A stretch of DNA of 64,000 nt from Streptomyces sp. CB01635 (GCF_002803065.1 NZ_NNBL01000002.1:310001-374000), one strand, 5' to 3'; shown: positions 40,976 through 49,457, numbered from the stretch's first letter. Numbers and translations are program-made. The notes: generated by a model from the sequence alone, not told the origin.

Positions 40976-41077
40976 GCCGGTGACTCTGCCTGCTCGGGAC
41001 GCGTCAGGGAATCCGTTTCTGCCCGTGGGAGAACTGTTCGGCCGGCGACGGCCGGCGGACGGCGCTCCGCTTGACGG

Positions 41078-41695
41078 TCAACGCGCGGCCGGCGGGGCGT
41101 ACTTGTAGCCCACCCGCCGCACCGTCTGGATCACCTGACGGTGCTCGGCCCCGAGCTTGCGCCGCAGCCGCGCGACATGGACGTCGACCGTCCGTCCGTC
41201 GCCCACGTGCCCGTAGCCCCACACCGTGGTCACGAGCTGGTCGCGGGTGTGCACCCGGTGCGGATGCGCGACGAGGTGCGCGAGCAGCTCGAACTCCAGG
41301 TAGGTCAGGTCGAGTTGGCGCCCGTTCACCTGCGCGGTGCGCTGTGTGCCGTCGATGCGGACGAGCGCGTCGGTGGCGGTGGCGGTGGCGGTGATGGCGG
41401 TGTCGCTGTCCTGCGGCGCCGCTTCGGGCCGCCGCCCGGGCTCGTCGGGCACCGGGAGCAGCGGCTGCTGGTCCGCCGGTACGAGGACCAGGTAGCCGAT
41501 CATCGGGGGCCGGCCCGGCAGCGTGGGCAGGGTGTGCGGGGGAGCGGGCAGCCAGGTCGCGCCCGGCGGCAGGAAGTCCGTGACGTCGACCACCTCGTCC
41601 CGGTCGACGGCGCGCAGCCGGTGGCGGCCGGAGACGGCGGGGGAGGGGGCGGAGGTCGCAGAGGAAGCGGTGGTGAAGGAACGGGTGTTCGCCAT
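41078..41695 (-). CDS. glnRII: OmpR-type winged-helix regulator, probable GlnRII
   Basis: 205 residues. No receiver domain; the C-terminal 100 residues form an OmpR/PhoB-type DNA-binding domain 'RQLDLTYLEFELLAHLVAHPHRVHTRDQLVTTVWGYGHVGDGRTVDVHVARLRRKLG'. The N-terminus is Ala/Thr/Pro-rich. Location just downstream of glnII on the same strand is that of GlnRII in S. coelicolor, a second GlnR-like protein that binds glnA, glnII and amtB promoters; the symbol rests on position and domain content. A TATAAA at 41802-41807 on the same strand is a possible -10 promoter. Its ribosome binding site is weak. Confidence 0.75.
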   Translation of the reverse strand: MANTRSFTTASSATSAPSPAVSGRHRLRAVDRDEVVDVTDFLPPGATWLPAPPHTLPTLPGRPPMIGYLVLVPADQQPLLPVPDEPGRRPEAAPQDSDTAITATATATDALVRIDGTQRTAQVNGRQLDLTYLEFELLAHLVAHPHRVHTRDQLVTTVWGYGHVGDGRTVDVHVARLRRKLGAEHRQVIQTVRRVGYKYAPPAAR

Positions 41696-41802
41696 GAGTG
41701 GTCAACTCTTTCGCGCGAGGAGTCATCGAGATCGTCGAGAACTGCGAGGTCGCAGAAGGACCTACGTCGTGCGCGCGGGCCGAACGCCGGGGTGGACCGG
41801 CT

Positions 41803-41922
41803 TTATAGGGCCTGCGCGTTCTCCGCGCGGCAACACACCCGGTCGAAGTCGTGGTGCTGACGGGAAGGCCAGAAGGGCTCGAGGTCGTGGCGACCCGTCG
41901 CGGTGTTGTGGAAGCTGGCCAT
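41803..41922 (-). CDS. small ORF, 39 residues, between glnII and glnRII
   Basis: Reads from ATG 41922 to TAA 41803-41805. The composition is protein-like rather than random high-GC noise: three Phe, one Trp, four His, adjacent Cys ('FDRVCCRAENAQAL') and 'DLEPFWPSRQHHDFD'. GGAG is only two bases before the ATG, a poor spacing. TATAAA of the possible glnRII promoter overlaps its stop. It may be a leader or small cytoplasmic protein; I recognise no family. Confidence 0.45.
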   Translation of the reverse strand: MASFHNTATGRHDLEPFWPSRQHHDFDRVCCRAENAQAL

Positions 41923-42023
41923 GGCTCCATTGAAGCAGACGGGGTCGCGGGGCAGGACCCCCCTCTCACCGGTCGGACGGCACCTTGGCGTGAACTTGAC
42001 GCTGTCCGAGGTGCGCGGCGACG

Positions 42024-42058
42024 CGAAGGGCGCCCACCGGACCGGTGGGCGCCCTTCG
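42024..42058 (-). terminator. terminator after glnII
   Basis: A 17-bp perfect stem: CGAAGGGCGCCCACCGG at 42024-42040 and its complement at 42042-42058, with A42041 at the centre. In the RNA the innermost pairs open to make a loop. It lies 18 bases beyond the glnII stop on the minus strand. Confidence 0.85.
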
Positions 42059-42076
42059 GGAATCAGGTGCCGCGGA

Positions 42077-43108
42077 TCAGACCTGACCGGCCTTCTCCAG
42101 AGCGGTGCAGCAGGTGTCGACGATCAGGCGCGTCACGACGTACGGGTCGACGTTCGCGTTCGGACGGCGGTCCTCGATGTAGCCCTTGCCGTCCTTCTCG
42201 ACCTGCCACGGGATGCGGACCGAGGCACCGCGGTCGGAGACGCCGTAGCTGTACTCGTTCCACGGGGCGGTCTCGTGCAGACCCGTCAGACGGTCGTCGA
42301 TGCCCGCGCCGTAGTTCTTGACGTGGTCCATCGGCTTCGAGCCCTCGCCGAGCGACTCGCACGCGGTGATGATCGCCTCGTAACCCTCGCGCATCGCCTT
42401 CGTGGAGAAGTTGGTGTGCGCGCCGGCGCCGTTCCAGTCGCCCTTGACCGGCTTCGGGTCGAGGGTCGCGGAGATGTTGAAGTCCTCGGCGGTGCGGTAC
42501 AGCAGCCAGCGGGCCACCCACAGCTGGTCGGAGACCTCGAGCGGGGCGAGCGGGCCGACCTGGAACTCCCACTGGCCGGGCATGACCTCGGCGTTGATGC
42601 CGGAGATCCCGAGGCCCGCCTTGAGGCAGTTGTCCAGGTGCGCCTCGACGACGTCACGGCCGAAGATCTCGTCCGCGCCGACACCGCAGTAGTAGCCGCC
42701 CTGCGCGGCCGGGAAGCCGCCCACGGGGAAGCCGAGCGGGCGCTCGCCCTCGAAGAACGTGTACTCCTGCTCGATGCCGAAGATCGACTCCTGCGCGGCG
42801 AACTGCTCCGCGACCTCGGCGAGCGCGGCACGCGTGTTGGACTCGTGCGGCGTCATGTCGATGTTCAGGACCTCGCACATGACGAGGATGTCGTCGCCGC
42901 CGCGGATCGGGTCCGGGTAGGAGGCGACGGGACGCAGCACGCGGTCGGAGGCGTGGCCCTTGGCCTGGCTGGTGCTCGAACCGTCGAAGCCCCAGATCGG
43001 CAGCTCTTCGAGCGCCGGCGCGGAACCCGCGATGATCTTCGTCTTCGAACGGAGCTTGGCCGTCGGCTGGGTGCCGTCGATCCAAATGTACTCAGCCTTG
43101 AACGTCAC
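42077..43108 (-). CDS. glnII: glutamine synthetase type II
   Basis: 343 residues, the length of eukaryote-like GSII (type I is about 470). GTG start at 43108 with AAGGAT upstream. Motifs: 'YIWIDGTQP' N-terminal strand, 'LPIWGFDGSSTSQA', 'GIEQEYTFFEG', 'NAEVMPGQWEFQVG', and 'NGAGAHTNFSTKAMREGY'. Octameric enzyme making glutamine from glutamate, ammonia and ATP; not adenylylated. The GlnR-type double box at 43198-43235 places it under nitrogen control. Followed by a strong terminator and then glnRII. Confidence 0.96.
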   Translation of the reverse strand: MTFKAEYIWIDGTQPTAKLRSKTKIIAGSAPALEELPIWGFDGSSTSQAKGHASDRVLRPVASYPDPIRGGDDILVMCEVLNIDMTPHESNTRAALAEVAEQFAAQESIFGIEQEYTFFEGERPLGFPVGGFPAAQGGYYCGVGADEIFGRDVVEAHLDNCLKAGLGISGINAEVMPGQWEFQVGPLAPLEVSDQLWVARWLLYRTAEDFNISATLDPKPVKGDWNGAGAHTNFSTKAMREGYEAIITACESLGEGSKPMDHVKNYGAGIDDRLTGLHETAPWNEYSYGVSDRGASVRIPWQVEKDGKGYIEDRRPNANVDPYVVTRLIVDTCCTALEKAGQV

Positions 43109-43197
43109 GGGGCCACATCCTTCGGGTGGGTCTGTACGGCGCAGTCATGTGCGGGTGCGGCGCCTCGGTGTGCTGCTCCGCAGACTGTCAACAGGGG

Positions 43198-43235
43198 ATT
43201 TCCCGTCCGTTGCCCATATGTGAACCCCGTGTTAC
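43198..43235 (-). promoter_or_regulatory. GlnR double box upstream of glnII
   Basis: On the minus strand: GTAAC (43235-43231), six bases, TTCAC (43224-43220), six bases, GCAAC (43213-43209), six bases, GAAAT (43202-43198). This is the GTnAC-n6-GAAAC-n6-GTnAC-n6-GAAAC arrangement known for Streptomyces GlnR. TTGACA (43191-43186) follows, but a clear -10 does not. Confidence 0.85.
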
Positions 43236-43271
43236 CCGGGCCCCTCTGTGGCCGGAGTCACGTTTCGCCGG

Positions 43272-43322
43272 ACGGCCCCGGCCCGCGCACGTCATGGGGG
43301 CACGCGCGCGGGCCGGGGCCGT
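43272..43322 (-). terminator. terminator after the RlpA-like gene
   Basis: ACGGCCCCGGCCCGCGC (43272-43288) pairs with 43306-43322 over 17 bp; a 17-base loop lies between. It is 22 bases beyond the stop of the minus-strand gene at 43344. Confidence 0.8.
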
Positions 43323-43343
43323 AGGCCCGGTGGGCCTGTGAGG

Positions 43344-44081
43344 TCAGCCCACCTTCTCTATACGTGCGTTGCGGATGAGGAATTTGCCCGGTTCGCGGAC
43401 CTGCTCGAACGCCGAGTTGTTCAGCAGGACGCAGCTTCCGGAGACGGATGTGACCTCGACGGACGTGGACTTGCCGTTGTCCAGGTTGGTGACCTTGAGC
43501 TTCGTCCCGGCGGGGAACTGTCCGCTGGACGCGGCGGGCGCGCCGCCCTCACCGGACAGCGTCACGGTCGAACCGGCACAGACCTGCTCGCCGGCGGCGT
43601 CCCCTCCTGCGTCACCGGCGCCGCCGGCCGCGTCCGTGGGATCGGGTTCGGCGGTGACGGTGTCCGGCGGTGCGGCGGTCACCGTCTCCATGCCGCCGGC
43701 CGCATCATCGGAACCGGCGCCGGCGGCGTCATCAGCACCGGCTCCCGCTCCGGCGGCGTCATCGGCCCCGGCTCCGGCCTGCGCCCCGTCCCCGGCCTCG
43801 CAGCCGGATGCCGCCTCCTTGCGCCGGATCTCCGCGATGACCGCTTCCCGGTTGGCGATGCGGGCCTCGGACTGCGCGTCCGGGGCGGCCCGCTGCCCGT
43901 CGATGAACTTCTGGTTGTTGGCGATCGCGGTCTCCAGGCCCTGGCAGACCTGGGCGTTCTGCGCGACCGGCGCCGCATTGCCCGTACTCGCGAGAGCGAA
44001 AGCCGCCCCACCGGCGACGAGGGCCGCGCTCACGGCGAGCGCGGCCTTCTTCCGGGGGCCCATCCTTCTCCTGCGGGACAT
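43344..44081 (-). CDS. secreted protein with C-terminal RlpA-like double-psi beta-barrel domain
   Basis: 245 residues from ATG 44081 with AGGAGG upstream. N-terminal signal 'KKAALAVSAALVAGGAAFAL'. A helical region with two or three Cys, then a low-complexity Gly/Ala/Asp repeat ('GAGADDAAGAGAGADDAAGA'), then 'QVCAGSTVTLSGEGGAPAASSGQFPAGTKLKVTNLDNGKSTSVEVTSVSGSCVLLNN', which resembles the RlpA/expansin double-psi barrel. Activity unknown; it may bind cell-wall glycans. The DNA shows tandem copies of the Asp-Asp-Ala-Ala unit around 43690-43790. Confidence 0.75.
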   Translation of the reverse strand: MSRRRRMGPRKKAALAVSAALVAGGAAFALASTGNAAPVAQNAQVCQGLETAIANNQKFIDGQRAAPDAQSEARIANREAVIAEIRRKEAASGCEAGDGAQAGAGADDAAGAGAGADDAAGAGSDDAAGGMETVTAAPPDTVTAEPDPTDAAGGAGDAGGDAAGEQVCAGSTVTLSGEGGAPAASSGQFPAGTKLKVTNLDNGKSTSVEVTSVSGSCVLLNNSAFEQVREPGKFLIRNARIEKVG

Positions 44082-44175
44082 GTCCGCCTCCTGTCGTCGT
44101 TACGAACGTCGGTGCGCGCACCTTTACGTACGGGTAACTGGAGGGCGGAACTCAACTGACCCAGGGGAAGCTCAA

Positions 44176-44189
44176 GTAACGTACGTCAC
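44176..44189. promoter_or_regulatory. candidate operator upstream of the RlpA-like gene
   Basis: GTAACGTACGTCAC is palindromic except for one base pair and centres on ACGTACGT. It lies 95 bases before the RlpA-like gene and 36 bases after the end of the ArsC-like gene, both on the minus strand. No regulator is assigned. Confidence 0.35.
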
Positions 44190-44224
44190 ACGAGAGTTGG
44201 GACCGCGGGTGAGCCCCTCGCGTC

Positions 44225-44587
44225 TCAGTGGCGTCCGAGCGCGTCCCGGACCGCGTCCTCGCTGCGCGCCACCACGGCCGTACCGTCCTCCGCCGTGATG
44301 ATCGGCCGCTGGATGAGCTTCGGGTGTGCGGAGAGCGCCGCGATCCACCGGTCGCGCGCACCCGCGTCCCGCGCCCAGTCCTTCAGGCCGAGCTCCTTCG
44401 CGTCGGCCTCCTGCGTCCGTGTGATGTCCCACGGCTCCAGCCCGAGCCGCTCCAGAACGGCGCGGATGTCGTCCTCGGACGGCACGTCCTCCAGGTAGCG
44501 CCGCACCGTGTAGTCGGCTCCCTCCGCGTCGAGCAGGGACAGCGCGCTGCGGCACTTCGAACAGGCGGGGTTGATCCAGATTTCCAT
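44225..44587 (-). CDS. ArsC/Spx/YffB-type thioredoxin-fold protein
   Basis: 120 residues from ATG 44587. Begins 'EIWINPACSKCRSALSLLDAEGADYTVRRYLEDVPS' (CxxC in the thioredoxin-fold first helix), then 'LGLEPWDITRTQEADAKELGL' and the cis-Pro region 'IQRPIITAEDGTAVVARS', which is the arsenate reductase/YffB family pattern. Could reduce arsenate using a thiol, or be an uncharacterised family member; there is no arsB or arsR nearby. The longer frame upstream to 44845 has no support. No obvious ribosome binding site. Confidence 0.82.
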   Translation of the reverse strand: MEIWINPACSKCRSALSLLDAEGADYTVRRYLEDVPSEDDIRAVLERLGLEPWDITRTQEADAKELGLKDWARDAGARDRWIAALSAHPKLIQRPIITAEDGTAVVARSEDAVRDALGRH

Positions 44588-44726
44588 GGGGCCAAAGGTA
44601 CGGGAAAGGCCTTGTGGCCAGCGGCTATTGTCAGTGCCCGGCAGTAGAATTGAGGCAGTGTTCGAGGGAGCGCCCGGGGCCGCGGAGAGCCTCGGAAGGT
44701 CTCCCTCCCGCGACAGGAGGATGTCT

Positions 44727-44999
44727 GTGCCCGCTGCCGCACCGATGCTGATCGACCTGCCCTGCAAGCCACTCGCGAAGAAGGCCCTGCCCGCGGGACG
44801 GCCGCGTGACTGGTACATCACGCACAACCGCCGCCTCAAGGCCATGCGCCTCGCGATCGCCCTGCTCGACTCGGGCGTCTACCTCCCGAACCAGGCCCAC
44901 AACCGGACGATACGGAGCACGGCGGAGCGCGTCGGTATCCATCCGCCGTCGGACACCACCTGCCACATGGTGCGCGCGCTGATGCGCTACAGCCGCTGA
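44727..44999 (+). CDS. conserved small hypothetical protein
   Basis: 90 residues from GTG 44727. AGGAGG (44715-44720) lies directly before an ATG at 44721 with no spacing, but six bases before this in-frame GTG, so the GTG is the better start. The protein is basic with Leu-rich helices ('RRLKAMRLAIALLDSGVYLPN') and ends 'TCHMVRALMRYSR'. I recognise no domain. It is alone, upstream and divergent from the ArsC-like gene and convergent with the winged-helix gene. Confidence 0.7.
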   Translation: MPAAAPMLIDLPCKPLAKKALPAGRPRDWYITHNRRLKAMRLAIALLDSGVYLPNQAHNRTIRSTAERVGIHPPSDTTCHMVRALMRYSR

Positions 45000-45061
45000 C
45001 AGCCACGTGCGCCGCCCGCCCGTTGTCCAGCTCAACGGGCGCGCGGCGCACGGCAGTTCGC

Positions 45062-46258
45062 TCACTTCCTGGCCGGGGCCGGGCCCGCCAGCTCCTTCTC
45101 CAGAGGTGTACGGAAGCGGGGGGTGACCCGCGCCTCGCCCACCCACTCCTGGAGCCTCGCGGCCGACGCCTCGACGGCGGCCGCGCCCTCCCGGCCGACG
45201 TCCGCGAGCAGCCGCCACCGGACGACGCCGTCCCTTCCCTGCGCCCACCCGCCGGCGATCCGCCCGTCCCACCACACGGTCGGGCCGATGTTGCCCGCCC
45301 CGTCGAAGAGCGGCGCGCGCAGCTCCGGCGGCAGGTACCAGTCGCGCTGCTGCCAGCCCATCGGGCTCGGGTCGAGACCGGGGAGCAGGGCCGCCCACGG
45401 CTCGGTGTCGGCGGTGACGGGCTCGACGGCGTCGGGGAGCACGAACCCGGCTCCCTCGTCCAGCTCCACCTCGACCGCCCCGACGGCCGCGAGCGCCCTG
45501 CGTACGTCGGTGACCTTCCATCCCGTCCACCACTTCAGATCGGCCTCCGTGGCCGGACCGCACGAGCCGAGCCGGCGCCGGAGCAGCTCCGACTGGGCCT
45601 CGGCCACGGGGAGTTCGGGATGCGCGGGCATGAGCGCCCATCTGAACTGGCTGGACGTCCACGACCCGCGGGGCCGCCCGCGCACGACGCGCCCCTCCAT
45701 GCCGAGGACCCGCAGCAGCCGCGTCGAGATCGACTGCCACGCCTCGTACTTCTTGCCCGGCGCGTACAGCAGCTGCGTACGCAACCGCGGCTCGTCCTCG
45801 GCGAGTTCCGCCGCGGTCGCCTCGCCGCGGGCCCCGATCGCCGCCAGCGTGCCCGCCTCGACGTCCGCGAGCCACGCCGCGTCGTGCTCGCTGCCCGCCT
45901 CCAGGTGCTTGACGAAGGAGGCGCGCTCCCGCGCGGCGACCGCCACACCCGTCGACGCGTGCACCACCGCGGTGAGCGTGGCGGGGAACACGAACACCGT
46001 GTGCCGCATGCCGTGCATCCGCACCAGGGAGCGGTCCGTATACAGGGCGCGCTCCACGTCGGCGACCGTCTTCGACGGGTCCCGCAGGCGCGCGCCCACC
46101 GCCAGATACACGGTGGCCGGGTCCGTGCCGTGCAGTGCCACGAGCGACCCGGCGACCTCCTCGGCGGAGCCGGCCCGCGCGGCGGGCGCGAGCCGCTGCC
46201 CGGCCGCGAGCCTGGCCCGCCGCTCCGGCGCCCCGATGTGCCGCCGCCGACCACTCAC
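45062..46258 (-). CDS. winged-helix DNA-binding domain protein (HTH_42 / DUF1006 type)
   Basis: 398 residues from GTG 46258 with GGGAGG five bases upstream; an ATG-started longer frame to 46324 is unsupported. Begins 'RRHIGAPERRARLAAGQRLAP' and 'GSLVALHGTDPATVYLAVGARL', has the characteristic 'VRMHGMRHTVFVFPA' and 'RPRGSWTSSQFRWALMP' and ends 'NIGPTVWWDGRIAGGWAQ'. Members of this family include DNA glycosylases such as AlkX/YcaQ-type that remove crosslinked or bulky lesions from DNA. That role is possible here but the relevant residues were not checked against a profile. Confidence 0.82.
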   Translation of the reverse strand: MSGRRRHIGAPERRARLAAGQRLAPAARAGSAEEVAGSLVALHGTDPATVYLAVGARLRDPSKTVADVERALYTDRSLVRMHGMRHTVFVFPATLTAVVHASTGVAVAARERASFVKHLEAGSEHDAAWLADVEAGTLAAIGARGEATAAELAEDEPRLRTQLLYAPGKKYEAWQSISTRLLRVLGMEGRVVRGRPRGSWTSSQFRWALMPAHPELPVAEAQSELLRRRLGSCGPATEADLKWWTGWKVTDVRRALAAVGAVEVELDEGAGFVLPDAVEPVTADTEPWAALLPGLDPSPMGWQQRDWYLPPELRAPLFDGAGNIGPTVWWDGRIAGGWAQGRDGVVRWRLLADVGREGAAAVEASAARLQEWVGEARVTPRFRTPLEKELAGPAPARK

Positions 46259-46407
46259 AAGGACCTCCCAGGGCTGTTCGTCCGACCGTGCCCCCATCCT
46301 GCCCGGGCCCTCTGGCCCCTTCACCTGTTTGCCGTACTCGGCATGCCGCCCGGGCCCCGGCCGCCTTCACTGAGGTGACGGCAGCGGAACGGGCAGCGGG
46401 AGGCGTG

Positions 46408-46890
46408 ATGTCGGGACATGGCATACGGGGCGCGGGGGCCGGGCTGCTCGTGGCGGCGGCGCTGCTCGCGGCGGCCGGCTGCTCGGACAGCGACACCAGC
46501 CCCTCCGACACGGTGTCCAAGGCGGCGTCCGCCGCGTCGTCCGTGGCGTCCCGGGGCGGTGACGTGGTCGCCTCCGCCACCGCGAAGGCGCAGGAAGAAC
46601 TGGACCGCGTCAAGGGCGGCGTGAACGCCAAGGGCGACATCGGCCTCGGCGACGTGGCGAAGGACGGCGACCGGATCACGGTCCCTGTCACCGCCACCAA
46701 CACCTCGGACTCCCAGGCGTCGTACGCGGTACAGGTCAACTTCCGCGACAGCGGCGGCAACCTCCTCGACACGGTCGTGGTCACGGTCGACGACGTGGAC
46801 AAGGGCAAGTCCAGGAAGGCGACGGCCCGCAGCAACCGCACCCTCACCGGCGACGTGAAAGCGGACGTCGGCAGAGCGCTACGGCACTAG
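46408..46890 (+). CDS. lipoprotein with FxLYD-type domain
   Basis: 160 residues from ATG 46408; GGGAGG is four bases upstream. Lipobox 'LLAAAGC' near residue 24. A helical region rich in Ala, Ser and Lys is followed by 'VPVTATNTSDSQASYAVQVNFRDSGGNLLDTVVVTVDDVDKGKS', typical of FxLYD beta-sandwich domains found in secreted and lipoprotein contexts. Probably anchored to the outer face of the membrane; ligand unknown. Divergent from the winged-helix gene. Confidence 0.75.
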   Translation: MSGHGIRGAGAGLLVAAALLAAAGCSDSDTSPSDTVSKAASAASSVASRGGDVVASATAKAQEELDRVKGGVNAKGDIGLGDVAKDGDRITVPVTATNTSDSQASYAVQVNFRDSGGNLLDTVVVTVDDVDKGKSRKATARSNRTLTGDVKADVGRALRH

Positions 46891-46927
46891 CCGTGACCGC
46901 CCCCGCAGGCCACGCGGACGGTGCCGC

Positions 46928-48268
46928 ATGACCACCCCCCAGGCCCGGGCGGCCCTGGGCAAGGAGGCCCGCAAACGCGCGTCACGCTCCTCGCACGGGG
47001 CGTGGATCCCCTCCGCCGACCGCACCGACCCCGTCGTCGTACTGGAACGCCAGGCGGCCGACCGCGTCGCCGAACTGCTGCCCATCCGGTACGGGCGGAT
47101 GGCGGCCTCCCCGTTCGCGTTCCTGCGCGGCGCCGCCGCCGTCATGACCGGTGACCTGGCCACCCAGCGCGCCACCGGCCTCACCGTCCAACTCTGCGGC
47201 GACGCCCACCTGTTGAACTTCGGCCTCTTCGCGTCGCCGGAACGGTCCCTGCTCTTCGACGTCAACGACTTCGACGAGACCAGCCCGGGCCCCTTCGAAT
47301 GGGACGTGAAGCGGCTGGCCGCGAGCGTGGCCGTCGCCGCCCGCGACAACGGGCACACCGACACCCAGGCCCTCAGATCGGCCCGTGCGGCCGCCGCCGC
47401 GTACCGCACCGCGATGCGCCGGCTCTCCGAGATGGGCGAACTCGCCGTCTGGTACGAGCACATCAATGCGCACCAGTTGCTGCCCCTCATCCGCTCCGGC
47501 CGCAGCCGACGCCGCGTCCAGGCGACCCTCGCCCACGCCACCCGCCGCACCAGCCTCCACGCGCTGGGCAAGCTCACCGAGGTCGTCGACGGGCGCCGCC
47601 GCATCGTTCGGGACCCGCCGCTCCTCGAACCGGCGAGCACCCCCGACACGGCCACGGTGCGCAAACTCTTCGGCGACTACCGCTCCACCCTCGCCGAGGA
47701 ACGCCGCCGCCTCCTCGACCGCTACCGCTTCGTCGAGGCCGCCCGCAAGGTCGTCGGCGTCGGCAGCGTCGGCACCCGCTGCTTCGTCGTGCTGCTCGAA
47801 GGGCGCGACGCCGACGACCCGCTGTTCCTCCAGATCAAGGAGGCCACCCGGTCCGTCATCGAGGAATACCAGCCGCACGGCCCGTACGTGCACCCGGGCC
47901 ACCGCGTCGTCGCGGGCCAGCGCCTGCTCCAGGCCTCCGGTGACATCTTCCTCGGCTGGATGACCGGCCCTCAGGGCCGCGCCTTCTACTGGCGTCAGCT
48001 GCGCGACATGAAGGGCGCCGCCGACGTCGCAGGCCTAGGCCCGGACGATCTGCGCGCCTACGCCGAACTGTGCGGCACCGCACTGGCCCGCGCCCACGCC
48101 CGCTCGGGCGACCGCATCGCCATCTCCGGCTACCTCGGCCGCGCCGACATCTTCGACCGCGCCGTGGCCGACTTCGCGCTGCGCTACACCGACCAGAACG
48201 CCACCGACCACACGGCCCTGCGCAGGGCGGCGTCGGAGGGCCTGATCACGATCGCTCCGGGCGTCTGA
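46928..48268 (+). CDS. DUF2252-family protein
   Basis: 446 residues. Contains 'ELLPIRYGRMAASPFAFLRGAAAVM', 'CGDAHLLNFGLFASPERSLLFDVNDFDET' and 'PFEWDVKRLAASVAVAARDNG', the signature of DUF2252, a family with a fold related to aminoglycoside phosphotransferases/kinases ('GDAHLLNFG' and 'FDVNDFDE' as the catalytic and metal loops). The substrate is unknown. Ends at 48268 and is followed by a terminator that also serves the convergent DUF1269 gene. Confidence 0.85.
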   Translation: MTTPQARAALGKEARKRASRSSHGAWIPSADRTDPVVVLERQAADRVAELLPIRYGRMAASPFAFLRGAAAVMTGDLATQRATGLTVQLCGDAHLLNFGLFASPERSLLFDVNDFDETSPGPFEWDVKRLAASVAVAARDNGHTDTQALRSARAAAAAYRTAMRRLSEMGELAVWYEHINAHQLLPLIRSGRSRRRVQATLAHATRRTSLHALGKLTEVVDGRRRIVRDPPLLEPASTPDTATVRKLFGDYRSTLAEERRRLLDRYRFVEAARKVVGVGSVGTRCFVVLLEGRDADDPLFLQIKEATRSVIEEYQPHGPYVHPGHRVVAGQRLLQASGDIFLGWMTGPQGRAFYWRQLRDMKGAADVAGLGPDDLRAYAELCGTALARAHARSGDRIAISGYLGRADIFDRAVADFALRYTDQNATDHTALRRAASEGLITIAPGV

Positions 48269-48274
48269 GAACGC

Positions 48275-48310
48275 CGGTACGGCCGCCCCCGGACGGGAGC
48301 GGCCGTACCG
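48275..48310. terminator. terminator between DUF2252 and DUF1269 genes
   Basis: CGGTACGGCCGC (48275-48286) pairs with GCGGCCGTACCG (48299-48310) around a 12-base loop; it lies between two convergent stop codons. Confidence 0.75.
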
Positions 48311-48333
48311 ACAGGACCGTACGGATGGATGTG

Positions 48334-48858
48334 TCAGGCCCCGTTCGAGGCCTCCTGTGCCGCCGCCTCACCCTTGGCCGCCTTCAGCGCCGCCCGCAAC
48401 TGCTCCTCCTCCTCGTTGCTCAGCGAGGTCTGGACGAGCTGACCGCCGAACGACGCGATCTGGGGGATGACCTTGTCCGGGGCGGCCTGCTTCACCAGGA
48501 CGAACAGCGCGGCGGCACCGGGCTGAAGGTTCTGGCTCAGCTCCTTCATGAAGTCGTCGTTGATGCCGGTGTCGGTCGCGGCACCACCGGCGGCCCCGGC
48601 CGCGGCACCGACGGCCGCACCGAGCAGCGGCACGAGGAAGAGCAGCCCGATGACACCGCCCCACAAGGCCCCGCCGGCCGCACCCGTCGCCGTGTAGTTC
48701 ACGGCCTGATGCAGCTTGATCTTCCCGTCCTCGCGCCGCTCGACGACCACGATGTCCTCGAGCTCGACGAGGTGCTGCTTGGCCAGATCGAGCATTTTCT
48801 CGCGCACCTGATTGGCCGTGGCGAGGTCGTTGTAGGCGACGACGAACAGATTGCTCAT
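48334..48858 (-). CDS. DUF1269 membrane-associated protein
   Basis: 174 residues from ATG 48858 with AGGAGTG upstream. '[40 protein letters not shown]' then a Gly/Ala-rich helix '[34 protein letters not shown]' and a C-terminal cytosolic-looking domain '[21 protein letters not shown]'. This order is DUF1269, a family often linked to general stress responses. The central hydrophobic segment could be a membrane hairpin. Confidence 0.85.
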   Translation of the reverse strand: MSNLFVVAYNDLATANQVREKMLDLAKQHLVELEDIVVVERREDGKIKLHQAVNYTATGAAGGALWGGVIGLLFLVPLLGAAVGAAAGAAGGAATDTGINDDFMKELSQNLQPGAAALFVLVKQAAPDKVIPQIASFGGQLVQTSLSNEEEEQLRAALKAAKGEAAAQEASNGA

Positions 48859-48971
48859 ACGGCACTCCTCGGAAGTCTGTGCAACTTCGCCCGAGTTTAT
48901 GAGCGTTTGTGGCAGTGCGCAGAACGAAGCCGCCCTTCCGCCGGGAGGCGACGGGCGCCAGGCTGCGGTCC

Positions 48972-49295
48972 ATGAACAGCAACGGACAAGGCCTGCGCCG
49001 CCGACGACGAGTGGCACTCCTGATGAGCGGCTCCGGACTCCTTGTGGCAGGGCTGGCGCAGCTCTTCGAATCCGGCGCCGACTGGGACGTCCTGTGGTCC
49101 GCGCTGCTCGGAGCCGCCACGGCAGCCGCGCTCGGCTTCCTGTTCCCCGCAGCCCTGTTCCCACCGCGAGCGGCGAAGCGCCCTCTCCCCCCGCCCCCAC
49201 CCCATCCCCCGCTCCCACCTCCGCGCGTCTCGAACGCACAGGAAAGGGCCGCCACCCCTCACCAGGAATGGAGCCCGGAAGGTGCGAGCGACTGA
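48972..49295 (+). CDS. small hypothetical membrane protein
   Basis: 107 residues from ATG 48972. A basic N-terminus '[23 protein letters not shown]' and a second hydrophobic segment '[19 protein letters not shown]' suggest two membrane passes, followed by a Pro-rich tail. No good ribosome binding site and no recognised family, so it could be spurious. It lies in the region upstream of the DUF1269 gene. Confidence 0.4.
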   Translation: MNSNGQGLRRRRRVALLMSGSGLLVAGLAQLFESGADWDVLWSALLGAATAAALGFLFPAALFPPRAAKRPLPPPPPHPPLPPPRVSNAQERAATPHQEWSPEGASD

Positions 49296-49457
49296 TCGCC
49301 TGCGGTGGCGCGGTCGCAGATTTTCAGTCCCCCGTAGATGGGCCCATCCCGTCCGCATGTCGTGCAAGGAGCGTCTGGCAAAGGGCCGTTCCGAGGAGCC
49401 TTCGACGTTCGGGCGGCGGGACCGCGCCCGTCGGGGCCTGAGCGGTACCCACAGAAA

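Larger units (their letters stand above)
41696..42076. other. gap between glnII and glnRII
   Basis: 381 bases. It holds the glnII terminator (42024-42058), a 39-residue candidate ORF on the minus strand (41803-41922), a possible TATAAA -10 for glnRII, and otherwise no gene that I can support on either strand. Confidence 0.7.
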
